From positions 1 to 55,969 of the forward strand of contig VYBN01000048.1 of assembly GCA_009844425.1 (NCBI GenBank): 55,969 nt of DNA. Direction: 5' to 3'. A model generated the notes under the pieces. It was not told where the DNA came from. It did no database searches and saw nothing but the letters and a program-made list of their open reading frames with translations. Made by a program: the position numbers and the translations under genes. Numbering within the stretch: position 1 is the first letter of the stretch; the number at the start of each line of letters is the position of its first letter. Shown here piece by piece: positions 35,404-45,669 of the stretch. Source of the DNA: Gammaproteobacteria bacterium. GTDB taxonomy: Bacteria > Pseudomonadota > Gammaproteobacteria > Steroidobacterales > Foliamicaceae.

Positions 35404-37433
35404 TGCCGAACGCTGACCCCAAACTTCTCCACCAGAAGCGAAACGGCGTCCGCAACGGCCCGGTCCACTTCCGTGTCCGTAAGTGTGCGCGAAATTGACT
35501 GAAAAATCAAGCCTAAACCCACGCTTCTTGCATCAGAGTTCAAACTCTTGCGATCCTCGTAAACATCAAAAACGATCACTTCGCGCATCAATTCGCCCGC
35601 TTGCGAGCGGATCGCGCCGAGCAGGTCGCCGACTTGCACCGACGGCGGCGCAACCAGGGAAAGGTCTCGGCGCACGGCGGGGAAGCGGGAAACCTCGGTC
35701 ACCCGGGCCTCATCGGTATCGAGCGCCGCGTCCAGGCGCAGCGCAAACAGTTGGGGCGCCGGTCCCCCGTCGGCAAGCTCCGGATGCAGCTCGCCCACCC
35801 AGCCCACTTCGTCCTCGCCGCGAAGGACCCGCACCGAACGTCCGGGGCGAAGACCGGGATGCCCGGCGGCCCGGAAATCGAACTCTCGGTCCGGGCCGTC
35901 CAGGGCCAGGATGGACTCGACGTCGCCGCGGGCATCGAAGAAGTCCGCATCGCGCCGGCGTGCGCCCCACTGTTCCGGCATCGCGCCGCCGGCCAGCAAT
36001 CCCGCCAGCCAGGTTTCCTCGCGGATGGCGTCGGGCGTGCCGGAAAAGCAAACGCCGATCTCGAACAGTCGGGCGTCCGTCGTCCCACGATCGCGATTGG
36101 TGCGGTAGTTGCGCAACAGCCCCGGCCACAGCGACCGGCGCAGCACCGAGAGTTCTCCGGACAGCGGATTGGCCAATTCGATTTCCTGCCCGCCGGAATG
36201 AAACGGCTTGTGCGATTCCTCGTCGAGGAAGCTGTAGTTCAGGCACTCGTGGTAGCCGCGATCGACCAGCAGCGCCCGCACCCGGTCGGGATCGACCTGC
36301 CGCTCGGTGGACGCGGAAGGATGCGCGCTCCAGTTCGCCGGCGTCTCGGGAATGTTCTCGTAGCCGTGAACGCGCGCGATTTCCTCCACCAGGTCCGCCT
36401 CCTCGGCCAGATCGAACCGGAACGACGGCGGCGTGACCCGCCAGCCCGCTTCGGTCTCCTCCACGGCCATGGTCAGCCGCCGCAGCATGGCGGACACGTC
36501 CCCGTCGGGCAATGCGACTCCCAGCAGCGCCGACAGCCGCCCGCGCCTCAGGTCGATCGCCCCGCGTTCCGGCAGGTGTTTCGCGGAGACCGAATCGATC
36601 ACCGGCCCCGGCTTCCCGCCGCCCGCCGCGATGATCAGTTCGGTCGCCCGCTCGATCGCCTCGACCTGGCCGGACGGGTCCACGCCGCGTTCGAATCGCA
36701 GCGAAGCTTCGGTCTGCAGCCCCAGCCTCCGGGCCCTGCCGGCGATCGCGCCGGGAGCGAAGAACGCCGACTCCAGCACAACGCCGGTCGTTTGATCGTC
36801 CACCGCGCTGGCGAGCCCGCCCATGATCCCGGCGGCGGCGACCGCCTGCTTTTCGTCGGCGATCACCAGCACGTCGGATTCCAGCTTCAGTTCGGTCCCG
36901 TCCAGCAGGGTCAGCGATTCGCCCGGCTTCGCCCAGCGCGCGCAAAGATCGCCGTTCAGCCGTTCCAGGTCGTAGGCATGCATCGGCTGGCCCATCTCCA
37001 GCATCACGTAGTTGGTCACGTCCACGAGCAGGTGCTGCGGCCGTTCGCCGGCGGCGGCTAGCCGCTCTTTGATGAATTCGGGCGTCTCCGCCCCGTGATC
37101 GAGCCCCTCGATCACGCGGCCGGCGAACCGCGGGCAGGCCTCGGGCGCAACCAGCCCCAGTTCTCTCCGAACATCGATCGCGGCCGGCGTCTCCGCCGTG
37201 TCCCGCGCCGACAGCGGCGCGGAGAACAATGCCGAAACTTCGCGCGCCACGCCGCGTACCGAAAAGCAGTCGGCCCGGTTGGGCGTCAGCGCCAGTTCCA
37301 GGACGGCGGAGCCGTCGGGACCGGATACCAGGTCGTCGACTTCCACGCCGGCCATCGTCAACTGGTGCGCCAGGGCCTCGTCGCCGACCCTCGGATCGCA
37401 CCACTCGCGCAGCCATGCCGTATCGATCTTCAT
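35400..37433 (-). CDS. pheT: phenylalanyl-tRNA synthetase beta subunit lacking the tRNA-binding domain
   Basis: A 677-residue PheT, about 120 shorter than the usual near-795. The start ([27 protein letters not shown]) is normal, but residue 37 or so jumps to [20 protein letters not shown]. The EMAP/OB-fold tRNA-binding domain that normally occupies this point is absent. The B3/B4 editing region ([20 protein letters not shown]), B5, the synthetase-like core and the C-terminal anticodon-binding FDX-ACB domain ([12 protein letters not shown] to the end) are retained. The frame is continuous. It overlaps pheS and ihfA by four bases. Confidence 0.94.
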   Translation of the reverse strand: MKIDTAWLREWCDPRVGDEALAHQLTMAGVEVDDLVSGPDGSAVLELALTPNRADCFSVRGVAREVSALFSAPLSARDTAETPAAIDVRRELGLVAPEACPRFAGRVIEGLDHGAETPEFIKERLAAAGERPQHLLVDVTNYVMLEMGQPMHAYDLERLNGDLCARWAKPGESLTLLDGTELKLESDVLVIADEKQAVAAAGIMGGLASAVDDQTTGVVLESAFFAPGAIAGRARRLGLQTEASLRFERGVDPSGQVEAIERATELIIAAGGGKPGPVIDSVSAKHLPERGAIDLRRGRLSALLGVALPDGDVSAMLRRLTMAVEETEAGWRVTPPSFRFDLAEEADLVEEIARVHGYENIPETPANWSAHPSASTERQVDPDRVRALLVDRGYHECLNYSFLDEESHKPFHSGGQEIELANPLSGELSVLRRSLWPGLLRNYRTNRDRGTTDARLFEIGVCFSGTPDAIREETWLAGLLAGGAMPEQWGARRRDADFFDARGDVESILALDGPDREFDFRAAGHPGLRPGRSVRVLRGEDEVGWVGELHPELADGGPAPQLFALRLDAALDTDEARVTEVSRFPAVRRDLSLVAPPSVQVGDLLGAIRSQAGELMREVIVFDVYEDRKSLNSDARSVGLGLIFQSISRTLTDTEVDRAVADAVSLLVEKFGVSVRQ

Positions 37434-38416
37434 GGCGCGAACTGCCCCAGGAAGCGGACATCGTTCTCGAAGAAGCGGCGGATGTCCGTGACGCCGTAGC
37501 GCAGCATGGCCATGCGCTCCACGCCCATGCCGAACGCGTAACCCGTATAACGCTCGGGGTCCACGCCGCCGTGGCGCAGTACCTCCGGGTGCACCATTCC
37601 GCAGCCCAGGATCTCCAGCCAGCCGCCGTCGCCCCAGCGCACGTCCATTTCCGCGGAAGGTTCGGTGAAGGGGAAGTACGAGGCGCGGAACCGCACCTCC
37701 ACCTTGCGCTCGAAGAAGCGCTCGGCGAACTCGTGCAGCAGCGACTTCAGGTTCGCCAGGCTCACGCCCTCGTCCACCGCGAGTCCCTCGACCTGGTGGA
37801 AAACCGGCGTATGCGTCTGGTCCGAGTCGCGCCGGAATACCCGTCCCAGCGAGATGATCTTCAGCGGCGCGCCCTCGGCCAGCATCGACCGTATCTGCAC
37901 CGGCGAGGTGTGCGTCCGCAGCAGCATGCCGGACGGCAGGTAGAAGGTGTCGTGCATGGCCCGGGCCGGATGGCTCTCGGGCATGTTCAGGGCCGTGAAA
38001 TTGTGGAACTCGTCTTCCACCTCCGGCCCCGACCGGGCGGAGAAGCCGGCGCCGGTAAGGATGTCCCGCATCCTCCGGATCGTGCGCGTGACCGGATGGC
38101 GGGCGCCGGGCGGAATGCCGCGGCCGGGCAGCGTCACGTCGATGCCGCCCCCGCTCAGTTCCTCGTCGAGCCGGCGCTTGCTCAGGGCCTGCTTGCGCGC
38201 CGCAATCGCGGCGCTTATCGCGTTCCTGGCTTCGTTGACCGCCTTGCCCGCCGCGGGACGCTCCTCCGCCGGCAGCGAACCCAGCGCCTTCAGTTGCGCG
38301 GTGATCTCGCCCTTGCGCCCCAACAGCCGGACCCGGAGCGCTTCCAGCGCCTCCGGCGAGGCGGCGGATTCGATCTCAGCCAGCACTTCGCGCGCCCTGT
38401 CCTGAAGATCCCCCAT
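37430..38416 (-). CDS. pheS: phenylalanyl-tRNA synthetase alpha subunit
   Basis: A 328-residue PheS. An N-terminal coiled coil (residues 1-90) is followed by the class II catalytic core: [14 protein letters not shown], motif 2 at SPVQIRSML with [20 protein letters not shown], and motif 3 at [16 protein letters not shown] [14 protein letters not shown]. It activates phenylalanine. Start ATG 38416 was chosen over an upstream TTG. Only about 40 bases separate it from rplT, with no room for a pheM-type leader. It overlaps pheT by four bases. Confidence 0.95.
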   Translation of the reverse strand: MGDLQDRAREVLAEIESAASPEALEALRVRLLGRKGEITAQLKALGSLPAEERPAAGKAVNEARNAISAAIAARKQALSKRRLDEELSGGGIDVTLPGRGIPPGARHPVTRTIRRMRDILTGAGFSARSGPEVEDEFHNFTALNMPESHPARAMHDTFYLPSGMLLRTHTSPVQIRSMLAEGAPLKIISLGRVFRRDSDQTHTPVFHQVEGLAVDEGVSLANLKSLLHEFAERFFERKVEVRFRASYFPFTEPSAEMDVRWGDGGWLEILGCGMVHPEVLRHGGVDPERYTGYAFGMGVERMAMLRYGVTDIRRFFENDVRFLGQFAP

Positions 38417-38456
38417 GACGGCCGTACCCAACGGCTATCCGGACATCAGCAGCGGA

Positions 38457-38807
38457 TCAAGCCGCCGCCGCGCGCTTCGCCAAATCGGCAAACGCCTCCC
38501 GGTAATGCACCGCGATATGGGCCAGGACCTTCCGGTCCAGTTCGATTTCCGCCTTGCGCAATCCGTTCATGAAGCGGCTGTAGGACATCCCGTGCTGCCG
38601 CGCCGCAGCGTTGATGCGCATGATCCACAAAGCGCGGAAGTTGCGCTTGCGCTGACGCCGGTCCCGGTAGGCGTACTGGCCGGCCTTGGTGACGGCCTGG
38701 CGCGCCACCCGGTAGGAGCGGCTGCGCGCACCCTGGTAGCCCTTGGCCTTCTTCAGGACTTTCTTGTGCCTTGCATGCGTCGTGACGCCACGTTTGACCC
38801 TGGCCAT
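38457..38807 (-). CDS. rplT: 50S ribosomal protein L20
   Basis: A 116-residue L20: the basic N-terminal extension ([20 protein letters not shown]), [20 protein letters not shown] and [21 protein letters not shown] are diagnostic. It binds 23S rRNA early in assembly and, in enterobacteria, also represses rpmI-rplT. GGAGG lies 7 bases before the ATG. Order infC-rpmI-rplT is the standard one. Confidence 0.97.
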   Translation of the reverse strand: MARVKRGVTTHARHKKVLKKAKGYQGARSRSYRVARQAVTKAGQYAYRDRRQRKRNFRALWIMRINAAARQHGMSYSRFMNGLRKAEIELDRKVLAHIAVHYREAFADLAKRAAAA

Positions 38808-38823
38808 AGTGAATTCCTCCGGC

Positions 38824-39021
38824 TTATGCGTAGGGGAGAAGCCGCTTGGCGTTCTCCACGTCCGCTTTCGCCACCGTGGCGGGAGAGCCCAGCTTGCGCT
38901 TGCGCTTGCTGCTCTTCTTGGTGAGGATGTGGTTGAGATGCGAGCGGGCGCGCTTGAACGAGCCGCCCCCGGTGCGCCTCAGGCGCTTGGCCGCGCCGCG
39001 ATTGGTTTTCTGCTTTGGCAT
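38824..39021 (-). CDS. rpmI: 50S ribosomal protein L35
   Basis: A 65-residue L35 with the characteristic basic [20 protein letters not shown] and [19 protein letters not shown]. It lies between infC and rplT with gaps of 25 and 16 bases. A GAGAG sequence precedes the ATG. Confidence 0.97.
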   Translation of the reverse strand: MPKQKTNRGAAKRLRRTGGGSFKRARSHLNHILTKKSSKRKRKLGSPATVAKADVENAKRLLPYA

Positions 39022-39046
39022 GTCGTCTCTCGGGCTCTCTATCGGC

Positions 39047-39568
39047 TCAATTCTTCTTGCGCGGCGCCATCACCATCGTGAGCTGCCGCCCTTCCAGTTT
39101 CGGCTCCTGTTCCACCAGCGCGACTTCGCTCAGGTCCTCGCGCACCCGGTCCAGCAACTTCGCGCCCAGGTCCTGGTGCACCATTTCCCGTCCACGGAAG
39201 CGCAGAGTGATCTTGGTCTTGTCGCCGTGCTCCAGAAACCGCAACACGTTGCGCAACTTGACATCGTAATCACCCTTGTCCGTGCCGGGACGCAGCTTGA
39301 TCTCCTTGACCTGAATCTGCTTCTGCCGCTTCCTTGCCGCGTGCGCCCGCTTGTTCTGCTCGAATACGTAGCGGCCGTAGTCGAGTATCTTGCAAACGGG
39401 AGGGGTGGCGTTGGGGTCCACTTCAACGAGGTCGAGACCTCGTTCCTGGGCGGTACGAAGCGCATCCTCGCGATTCATGACGCCGATCTGCTTGGAATCC
39501 TCGCCGATTACGCGAAGCTCGTAGGCTTCGATCTCCTCGTTGCGAAGAATCCGCTTCTTTTGAGCGAT
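39047..39568 (-). CDS. infC: translation initiation factor IF-3 with apparent AUC start
   Basis: A 173-residue IF-3. From the first in-frame ATG (39478) the protein would lack 30 N-terminal residues. Reading upstream gives [20 protein letters not shown] and GEDSKQIGV, the normal IF-3 N-domain. The codon before AQKK is ATC at 39566-39568, eight bases after a strong GGAGG, so AUC is the probable start (another ATC lies two codons earlier but too near the GGAGG). The linker and C-domain ([40 protein letters not shown]) are intact. Rare starts in infC serve autoregulation in E. coli (AUU). Confidence 0.93.
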   Translation of the reverse strand: MAQKKRILRNEEIEAYELRVIGEDSKQIGVMNREDALRTAQERGLDLVEVDPNATPPVCKILDYGRYVFEQNKRAHAARKRQKQIQVKEIKLRPGTDKGDYDVKLRNVLRFLEHGDKTKITLRFRGREMVHQDLGAKLLDRVREDLSEVALVEQEPKLEGRQLTMVMAPRKKN

Positions 39569-39624
39569 ATTGATATCCTCCGGGCAGCTAAGTTCTCATC
39601 AATGCCTTGCGGAGCGCCCGATCC

Positions 39625-41520
39625 TCAAGCCGTTGTCCTGGCCATGAAATCATCTAGAGACATGGCGCCGAGATCGCCGTCCTCGCGGGACCGCACGGCT
39701 ACGGTGCCCTCCCTGGCCTCACGATCACCGATCACCAGGAGGTAGGGAACACCCTGCAAAGTGTGGTCGCGGATTTTATAGCCTATCGTTTCGCTTCTCA
39801 AGTCGGCATCGGCGCGCAATCCCGCGTCCTGCAAGGCATTCAGCACCTGCCGGGCATAGGCCTCCTGGCGCTCGGTAATGGCCAGCACGGCCGTCTGCAC
39901 CGGCGCCAGCCAGAACGGAAACTTGCCCGCGTAGTGCTCGATCAGGATGCCGAAGAAACGTTCCAGCGATCCCAGCAGGGCCCTGTGAATCATGATCGGC
40001 CTGCGCCGCGCTCCGTCGGCGGCGACGTATTCCAACTCGAAGCGCTCCGGCAGATTGAAGTCGAGCTGCACGGTCGAGCACTGCCACTCGCGGCCGATGG
40101 CGTCGCGGATCTTGATGTCGATCTTGGGGCCGTAGAAGGCGCCTCCGCCCGGATCGACCTCGTAGCTCATCCCCTTCCCGTCGAGTGCCGATTCCAGCGC
40201 GGCGGTCGCCCGGTCCCAGATTTCCGGCGTGCCGACGGCCTTCTCGGGCCGGGTCGCCAGCACGACGTTGAGTTCCTCGAAACCGAACGCGCCGAATAGC
40301 TCCAGCGCCAGGTCCAGGATCCGCAGGATCTCGTCGGCGATCTGCTCCTCGGTGCAGAAAATGTGGGCGTCGTCCTGGGTGAAGCCGCGCACCCGCATCA
40401 GTCCGTGCAGCGCACCGGACATCTCGCGCCGGTAAACGGTACCCAGCTCCGCCCAGCGCATCGGCAGTTCGCGGTGCGAGCGCAGCCGGTTGCGGTAGAT
40501 CAGTATATGAAACGGGCAGTTCATGGGCCGTAACTGGTAGCCCCTGCCCTCCTCCTCCACCGGCGAATACATCGACTCTCGGTAGAAGTCGGTGTGCCCG
40601 GAGCGGTCCCAGAGGTCCTCCAGCGCGATGTGCGGCGTGTACAGCAGCTCGTAGCCCGCCTGCTCGTGCCGTTCGCGCCAGAAGTCCTCGATCACCCGGC
40701 GGATGCGGGCGCCCTTCGGATGCCAGAAGACCAGGCCGCCGCCGGCGTCCTCCTGGATGCTGAACAAGTCGAGAGCGGTCCCGATGCGCCGGTGGTCGCG
40801 CTTTGCCGCTTCCTCCAGGCGCCTGAGGTAGACCTTGAGCGACTTCGAATCCGCCCAAGCGGTGCCGTAGATGCGGCGCAGCTGCTCGTTGGACGAATCG
40901 CCGCGCCAGTAGGCGCCGGCGGTGCGGGTCAGCTTGAACGCCTTGAGATGCCCGGTGGACGGCACGTGCGGACCGCGGCAGAGGTCCTTCCATTCGCCCT
41001 GGCCGTACAGCGTGATGGCCTCGTCCTCCGGTATGCCGGCGATGATCTCGGCCTTGTAGTGTTCGCCGATGGACTTGAAGAACTCCACCGCGTCATCGCG
41101 GGCCAGAGTCTCCCGGGACACGGGCAGGTCGGCCTTGGCCAGCTCCTTCATGCGCTTTTCGATGCGCTCGAGGTCTTCGGGGGTGAAGCCGCGTTCGTAG
41201 GAAAAATCGTAGTAGAAGCCGTCCTCGATCACCGGGCCGATCGTGACCTGGGCGCCGGGGAAAAGCTCCTGTACGGCCTGCGCCAGCAGGTGCGCGGTCG
41301 AGTGGCGCAGCACTTCCAGGCCGTCGGCGTCGCGGGCGGTCACGATCGCGACGTCGGCGTCGTTTTCGATCCGGAAATCGGTGTCCACGAGCTGCCCGCC
41401 CACCCTTCCGGCCAGCGCCGCGCGCGCCAGGCCGGGGCCGATATCGGCAGCCACGTCGGCCACGCTGGGAGGCTCGTCGTAGGAGCGGCGGCTGCCGTCG
41501 GGAAGCGTTATTTCCGGCAT
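39625..41520 (-). CDS. thrS: threonyl-tRNA synthetase
   Basis: A 631-residue ThrRS. Order: TGS domain ([20 protein letters not shown], residues 1-60), the editing domain with its zinc-like site [11 protein letters not shown] and [12 protein letters not shown], the class II core ([56 protein letters not shown]) and the anticodon-binding C-terminus. It charges tRNA-Thr and clears misacylated serine. ATG 41520 begins directly at the TGS domain; a longer frame upstream runs through hairpins. It is the first gene of the thrS-infC block. Confidence 0.96.
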   Translation of the reverse strand: MPEITLPDGSRRSYDEPPSVADVAADIGPGLARAALAGRVGGQLVDTDFRIENDADVAIVTARDADGLEVLRHSTAHLLAQAVQELFPGAQVTIGPVIEDGFYYDFSYERGFTPEDLERIEKRMKELAKADLPVSRETLARDDAVEFFKSIGEHYKAEIIAGIPEDEAITLYGQGEWKDLCRGPHVPSTGHLKAFKLTRTAGAYWRGDSSNEQLRRIYGTAWADSKSLKVYLRRLEEAAKRDHRRIGTALDLFSIQEDAGGGLVFWHPKGARIRRVIEDFWRERHEQAGYELLYTPHIALEDLWDRSGHTDFYRESMYSPVEEEGRGYQLRPMNCPFHILIYRNRLRSHRELPMRWAELGTVYRREMSGALHGLMRVRGFTQDDAHIFCTEEQIADEILRILDLALELFGAFGFEELNVVLATRPEKAVGTPEIWDRATAALESALDGKGMSYEVDPGGGAFYGPKIDIKIRDAIGREWQCSTVQLDFNLPERFELEYVAADGARRRPIMIHRALLGSLERFFGILIEHYAGKFPFWLAPVQTAVLAITERQEAYARQVLNALQDAGLRADADLRSETIGYKIRDHTLQGVPYLLVIGDREAREGTVAVRSREDGDLGAMSLDDFMARTTA

Positions 41521-41558
41521 CCGGCGATTGTACGCGGGTGTGGTAGCCGGATGGAGAT

Positions 41559-41650
41559 GCGCCGGCGCAGCTCGTTCCTTTGGCTGCGCCGGCGCTCGCA
41601 CGGGCCCCTATGTCATGGGGCCCCGGGATCCCCCGCCGCTTCAGGGGGGA
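41559..41650. terminator. hairpin cluster between thrS and the Spy-like gene
   Basis: Three stems lie in this 92-base stretch: a 13-bp perfect stem (41559-41571 with 41583-41595), GGGCCCC/GGGGCCC (41602-41608 with 41617-41623), and TCCCCC/GGGGGA (41629-41634 with 41645-41650). They follow the stop of the minus-strand Spy-like gene and precede thrS, so they are likely to end its transcript or insulate thrS. No long T-run is seen. Confidence 0.5.
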
Positions 41651-41663
41651 GGGAGGGGTCTAT

Positions 41664-42161
41664 CTATTCGTCGGCGGCGGGGTTTTCGGATTGCTCCTGC
41701 TCGTAACGGTTACGCATCATGCGCCGGGCCATGTCCCTTCTGCGGTCCATGCCGCGCCCACGGTCCATGCCGCGGCTCCAGCCTCTTCGCTCGGCGCCGC
41801 GGCGCATGATCGCGCGCTTTTTCATGCCCTCGCGCATCTCGGAGAGCTTTGCGTTCTGTTCCTCGGTCAGCACGGCGGACAGCCGTTCCCGGGTCGCCTC
41901 GTTGATCGACTGGGTCTGTTGCCACCGGGCCCGGCGTTGCTCAATGGCGGCCTTGCGCTCTTCCCTGGCCTGCTCCCTGAGGGCCTCGCGCTGCTCCTGC
42001 GCCTCGGCATAGATCTCGTTCACCTGCGCCTTCTGCTCGTCATTCAGCTCCAGCTTCTCGCCGAGCCAGTCGGCCCGCTGCGCTGCGGGGTCGTGAGCCT
42101 GGGCGGCGGTGGCGCCGAGCGCCAGGAACACGGCGGCGGACGTGGTCAGAATCTTCCTCAT
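41664..42161 (-). CDS. Spy/CpxP-like periplasmic protein
   Basis: A 165-residue protein with a signal peptide (MRKILTTSAAVFLALGATAAQAH) and two LTxxQ-like helical motifs, LELNDEQKAQVNEIY and LSAVLTEEQNAKLSEMR, separated by a charged helix. The C-terminus is an arginine/methionine-rich tail with degenerate RGMDR repeats and an acidic end. Spy and CpxP are periplasmic chaperones or stress regulators; the LTxxQ family also includes metal-resistance proteins such as CnrX/ZraP, and the Met-rich tail could bind metal. Function is inferred from layout. GGGAG lies about 9 bases before the ATG. It stands alone. Confidence 0.72.
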   Translation of the reverse strand: MRKILTTSAAVFLALGATAAQAHDPAAQRADWLGEKLELNDEQKAQVNEIYAEAQEQREALREQAREERKAAIEQRRARWQQTQSINEATRERLSAVLTEEQNAKLSEMREGMKKRAIMRRGAERRGWSRGMDRGRGMDRRRDMARRMMRNRYEQEQSENPAADE

Positions 42162-42387
42162 CGGTCTGTCTCCCTTCTTCAGGTCATGGGCGTAACGGCC
42201 CGTCTCGCTCTATGGATGCCGCAAACCAGCAAAGAGTTGCGTGTTAATTGGCCCCGTTTACCCAAGTCCCTATGTTGCGTCCTCAATGGGTCTGCTGGCT
42301 TCTGCAGCGCGCACTGCGGCCATATCGTGTAAATTACTCCCTATCCATGCCTCTCTGGCTCAGTGGGTTTTCTGGATGCCTCCCACC

Positions 42388-44640
42388 ATGAGTACATCGA
42401 GTTCTCTATCTCGCTGGCAGACCTTTGCGGAGACAGACAGCGTGCCCCAGCTTCCGTTCGATGATGCGTCCGAAGCAGTAATCCACCTGACACCTGCATC
42501 CGGCCCGCGTGCAATCGAGGATGAGGATTTTCCTTTCGAGGCGCTGAGCGAGATTGCCGAAAGGGAGAGTTGGAGAAAGGAAATCAACCGGCCTACGACC
42601 CATATTCACAAATGGTGGGCGCAACGGCTTGGGACCGTATTCCGCGCAATGGTAATCGGCGCGTTTGCGCCGAGCGGAACTGATCAACTGGAACTTTTCC
42701 ACAAGCCGGTGCGCATACGGAATCGGATTATTTTCGATCCGTTCATGGGCAGCGGCACAACATTATTGGAAGCGGCCAAGTTGGGCGCGCGGGCGATTGG
42801 CCGCGATATAAATCCGGTGGCCCATTTTCTGGTGAAGTGCGCGCTCTCTGCCCACGACCGCAAAGCCATCCTCAGCACGTTTCACGCAATTGAACGCGAT
42901 GTCGCCGGCAAAATAAGACACTTCTACCGTGCAAAAATTCTCGACGGCAGAGTCGTGGATGTGCTTTACTTTTTTTGGGTAAAGGTCGTCGAGTGCCCGT
43001 CTTGCGAAGAGTCTGTTGACCTCTTTTCTTCCATGATTTTCGCGCGGCACGCCTACGCGAAAAAATTCCCGAAAGCACAGGCCGTTTGTCCATCTTGCGG
43101 TGCCATCAATGAAGTCCACATAAAGGACACCGAGAAGCGCTGCGGTTCATGCGGGAAGCGCTTTGACCCACATCTTGGCCCAGCCAAGGGACAGATGGCT
43201 ACATGTCCGCATTGCGCCGACAGCTTTCGAATAGTCAACGCCATTCGTGCAGCAGATGTTCCGCCGGATCACCGCCTTTATGCCAAGCTCGTTCTCATGC
43301 CTGACGGGACAAAAGCCTATCTTCCCGCGTCAGATGAGGACCGCGAACTCTATGATGAGGCAAAGTGTCTGCTTGCTGCCAGGAAAGCCCCGTTTCCGAT
43401 CGTGAAGGTTCGCCCCGGTTACAACACGAATCAGATCCTAGGGTACAACTACCGATATTGGCACGAGATGTTCAACGATCGCCAATTGCTATGCCTTTCA
43501 ATTCTGGCTGATCGAATTAGGCTAATAGGCAACCCGGCCATTCGCGAGCTCTTTACCTGCCTTTTTTCTGGCGCACTGGAGTTCAACAACATGTTTGCCT
43601 CCTATAAAGGCGAAGGCACCGGAGCTGTCCGTCATATGTTCGCGCATCACATTCTCAAGCCGGAACGGACGCCACTGGAAGCCAACCTTTGGGGCACGCC
43701 AAAGAGTTCAGGATCATTCACTACGATGTTTGAAGGCCGCATACGGCGTGCGCTCGACTATGCGGACAACCCGTTCGAACTCCAGCTAGCCACTAAAGCA
43801 AAGAAGCGAATCACCAACAAGATATTCGGCTTGTCCGAAAAGATCGGGTTTGATACTGCCGCCAGCTACAGGGAATTCTGCGAAGGTCGGCGCGTTCATC
43901 TATCCTGCGGGGATTCCAGTGCAACTGACTTGCCGGATTCCTCGGTAGATGCCGTTCTGACCGACCCGCCCTTTTTTGACAATGTCCACTACTCGCAGCT
44001 TGCCGATTTCTTTCATGTTTGGCAGCGTCACATTCTCGACCCGGACGGTTTCCGCATCAAGGACACAACGCGCTCGGATCGTGAAGTGCAGACTGCGGAA
44101 GCGGAAGACTTCGCCGATCGCCTATGCGGCGTTTTGCAAGAAGCCTGCCGTGTTATGAAGGACGATGGACTGCTCGCGTTCACTTACCACCATTCCCGGC
44201 CCGAAGGCTGGCGTTGCGTCCTGCGTGCCCTCATGGACTCGGGGTTCAGGGTCACCGCAACCCAACCGATCAAGGCTGAAATGTCCGTTGCAATGCCCAA
44301 ACATCAAGCCAAGGAACCTATTGATCTCGACATCATTGTGGTGTGCCGCAAACGGTCGCAGTTGCAAGCGCAAGCGGTTTCGGGAAATGGCGATCTTTGG
44401 CGACCGATTGGACCTCGGGTAACGAAGCAGGTCATTCGGCTGATTGAGGCTGGACGCAGCCTTAGCCGCAATGACGTGCGCATTATCGTGATGGCCCAAC
44501 TCTTGCGGGAACTCTCGCACCTCCCGTCGACCGAACTGGCCCTGCGCCTGCTGGACGAAGCGATACCCAGGACGAATTTGATGATCGATCAGACACATTC
44601 GCTTCAGCAAGCCCCAAGCATGTGTGCTGAAGCGGGTTAA
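42388..44640 (+). CDS. zinc-ribbon DNA methyltransferase (DUF1156-like)
   Basis: About 750 residues from ATG 42388 (ATG 42376 and a far-upstream one at 42241 are also possible; no start has a good ribosome site). Motif I is FDPFMGSGTTLLEAAK near residue 117 and the catalytic DPPFFDNVHYSQL is near 524, so the order is SAM-binding then catalytic, with a large insert. The insert has four CxxC knuckles (CPSC, CPSCG, CGSCG, CPHC), suggesting two zinc ribbons. IHKWWAQRLGTVFRA resembles the HLWWARRP motif of DUF1156 methylases. N6-adenine or N4-cytosine methylation is expected. AT-richer than the neighbours; partner of the next gene. Confidence 0.82.
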   Translation: MSTSSSLSRWQTFAETDSVPQLPFDDASEAVIHLTPASGPRAIEDEDFPFEALSEIAERESWRKEINRPTTHIHKWWAQRLGTVFRAMVIGAFAPSGTDQLELFHKPVRIRNRIIFDPFMGSGTTLLEAAKLGARAIGRDINPVAHFLVKCALSAHDRKAILSTFHAIERDVAGKIRHFYRAKILDGRVVDVLYFFWVKVVECPSCEESVDLFSSMIFARHAYAKKFPKAQAVCPSCGAINEVHIKDTEKRCGSCGKRFDPHLGPAKGQMATCPHCADSFRIVNAIRAADVPPDHRLYAKLVLMPDGTKAYLPASDEDRELYDEAKCLLAARKAPFPIVKVRPGYNTNQILGYNYRYWHEMFNDRQLLCLSILADRIRLIGNPAIRELFTCLFSGALEFNNMFASYKGEGTGAVRHMFAHHILKPERTPLEANLWGTPKSSGSFTTMFEGRIRRALDYADNPFELQLATKAKKRITNKIFGLSEKIGFDTAASYREFCEGRRVHLSCGDSSATDLPDSSVDAVLTDPPFFDNVHYSQLADFFHVWQRHILDPDGFRIKDTTRSDREVQTAEAEDFADRLCGVLQEACRVMKDDGLLAFTYHHSRPEGWRCVLRALMDSGFRVTATQPIKAEMSVAMPKHQAKEPIDLDIIVVCRKRSQLQAQAVSGNGDLWRPIGPRVTKQVIRLIEAGRSLSRNDVRIIVMAQLLRELSHLPSTELALRLLDEAIPRTNLMIDQTHSLQQAPSMCAEAG

Positions 44641-44643
44641 GGC

Positions 44644-45402
44644 ATGTCCAACGCCGCGACTCTATTCAAGGCCTGTGTTCAGGCGATGGACCGTGGAGAC
44701 CTCATAAGGCGTGAAGGCCGAAGAGACAAGGAGTTCCATTTTCAGAATTGGTTCAAGGGAAGACTCGAAAGCCTGGGCCTCAACTTTGATTCCCCGGGGC
44801 GAAATTCCTACCCGGATTTCCGGCTTGTCAAGTTTGCGGAAGGCTTTGAACTCAAGGGCCTCGCCTATCCGGGCCGCAAGGCCAGTTATGACTGCAATAG
44901 CCAGCCACCCTGCGGCGAACATAACGGCCGACAGGTTTACTACGTCTTCGGACGCTACCCCAAGAAGCCTGACGGTGATCAATATCCCGTACTTGATCTC
45001 GTCATCTGCCACGGTAGCTTTCTCAACGCCGATAACACGTATGTCCATAAGAACAAGAGCTTCCGTGGCTTCGGCAGCTACGGCGACATCCTGGTCCGTG
45101 ACCGCAAAATGTATGTTGCTCCCACCCCCTACGCGCTCGCAAAAGGCACGGCGCATCACCGAGCCCTGCTTCTTCCCGAAGACCACGCAGCCGATGACGA
45201 CCTGGTTGAAGTCGGACGATTAACTCGGCGAGAAGTGGATCAGATGGTCGTGGTTTACAGCTTCGATCTGCGCACGAACGAAATGACGACTACAGAAGTT
45301 CCCAACGCAAACGCCGGCCGCGAGCACGTTTTTGTCGCCTACCGTGTTGCGGAAGATCAACCGGCACCCGTCGCTCTTCGTGCCACCCCGCAGGGGGCAT
45401 GA
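44644..45402 (+). CDS. candidate PD-(D/E)XK restriction endonuclease
   Basis: A 252-residue protein starting 3 bases after the methyltransferase stop. An upstream helix (DKEFHFQNWFKGRL, E30) leads to YPDFRLVKFAEGFELKG, which gives D58, E69 and K71, the PD-(D/E)XK nuclease arrangement. Beta-strand VYYVFGRYPKK and VLDLVICHGSFL follow the core as expected. Pairing with a DNA methyltransferase makes a type II-like restriction enzyme the best interpretation. I do not recognise a named family or recognition site. It shares the methyltransferase's AT-richer composition, suggesting joint acquisition. Confidence 0.65.
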   Translation: MSNAATLFKACVQAMDRGDLIRREGRRDKEFHFQNWFKGRLESLGLNFDSPGRNSYPDFRLVKFAEGFELKGLAYPGRKASYDCNSQPPCGEHNGRQVYYVFGRYPKKPDGDQYPVLDLVICHGSFLNADNTYVHKNKSFRGFGSYGDILVRDRKMYVAPTPYALAKGTAHHRALLLPEDHAADDDLVEVGRLTRREVDQMVVVYSFDLRTNEMTTTEVPNANAGREHVFVAYRVAEDQPAPVALRATPQGA

Positions 45403-45644
45403 AAAGGAGAGCACTTGTGGATATCAAACGGATTGCCACTGCCATTGACAATCTTCATACGCTCTCGGAAGAACGGTTGGGCGAAGTGATCGCCGAGGTG
45501 CGCGCCAACCGCGATATTCTTGAGCGGCTGGAGAAGCAGGGACACGCAAATGCGCTCGCGATCGCGGAACTGAAAGGGATCATGATGGCCTCGACGCCTC
45601 AGACCGAGAGCGGTCCTGCCCCGAGGGTTATGCAGGGCAGCTAA
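45399..45644 (+). CDS. small helical protein of the restriction-modification cassette
   Basis: An 81-residue, mostly helical protein (RIATAIDNLHTLSEERLGEV, RANRDILERLEKQGHANALA) that looks like a short coiled coil. It has no helix-turn-helix I can identify, so a classical C-protein controller is not supported. The ATG overlaps the endonuclease stop (ATGA); a GTG a few codons later is an alternative. Coupling suggests a specificity, inhibitory or dimerisation partner of the nuclease, but the function is unknown. Confidence 0.6.
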   Translation: MKRRALVDIKRIATAIDNLHTLSEERLGEVIAEVRANRDILERLEKQGHANALAIAELKGIMMASTPQTESGPAPRVMQGS

Positions 45645-45669
45645 TGCCGCGTCCCGTCGCGGCGGGATT

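Noticed and set aside
35400..37433. PheT shortening by frameshift or split gene
   Set aside because: The frame is continuous, both flanks are conserved and no remnant of the missing domain occurs in another frame.
45399..45644. Small protein as a restriction-modification controller (C protein)
   Set aside because: No helix-turn-helix is evident and the gene lies after, not before, the nuclease.
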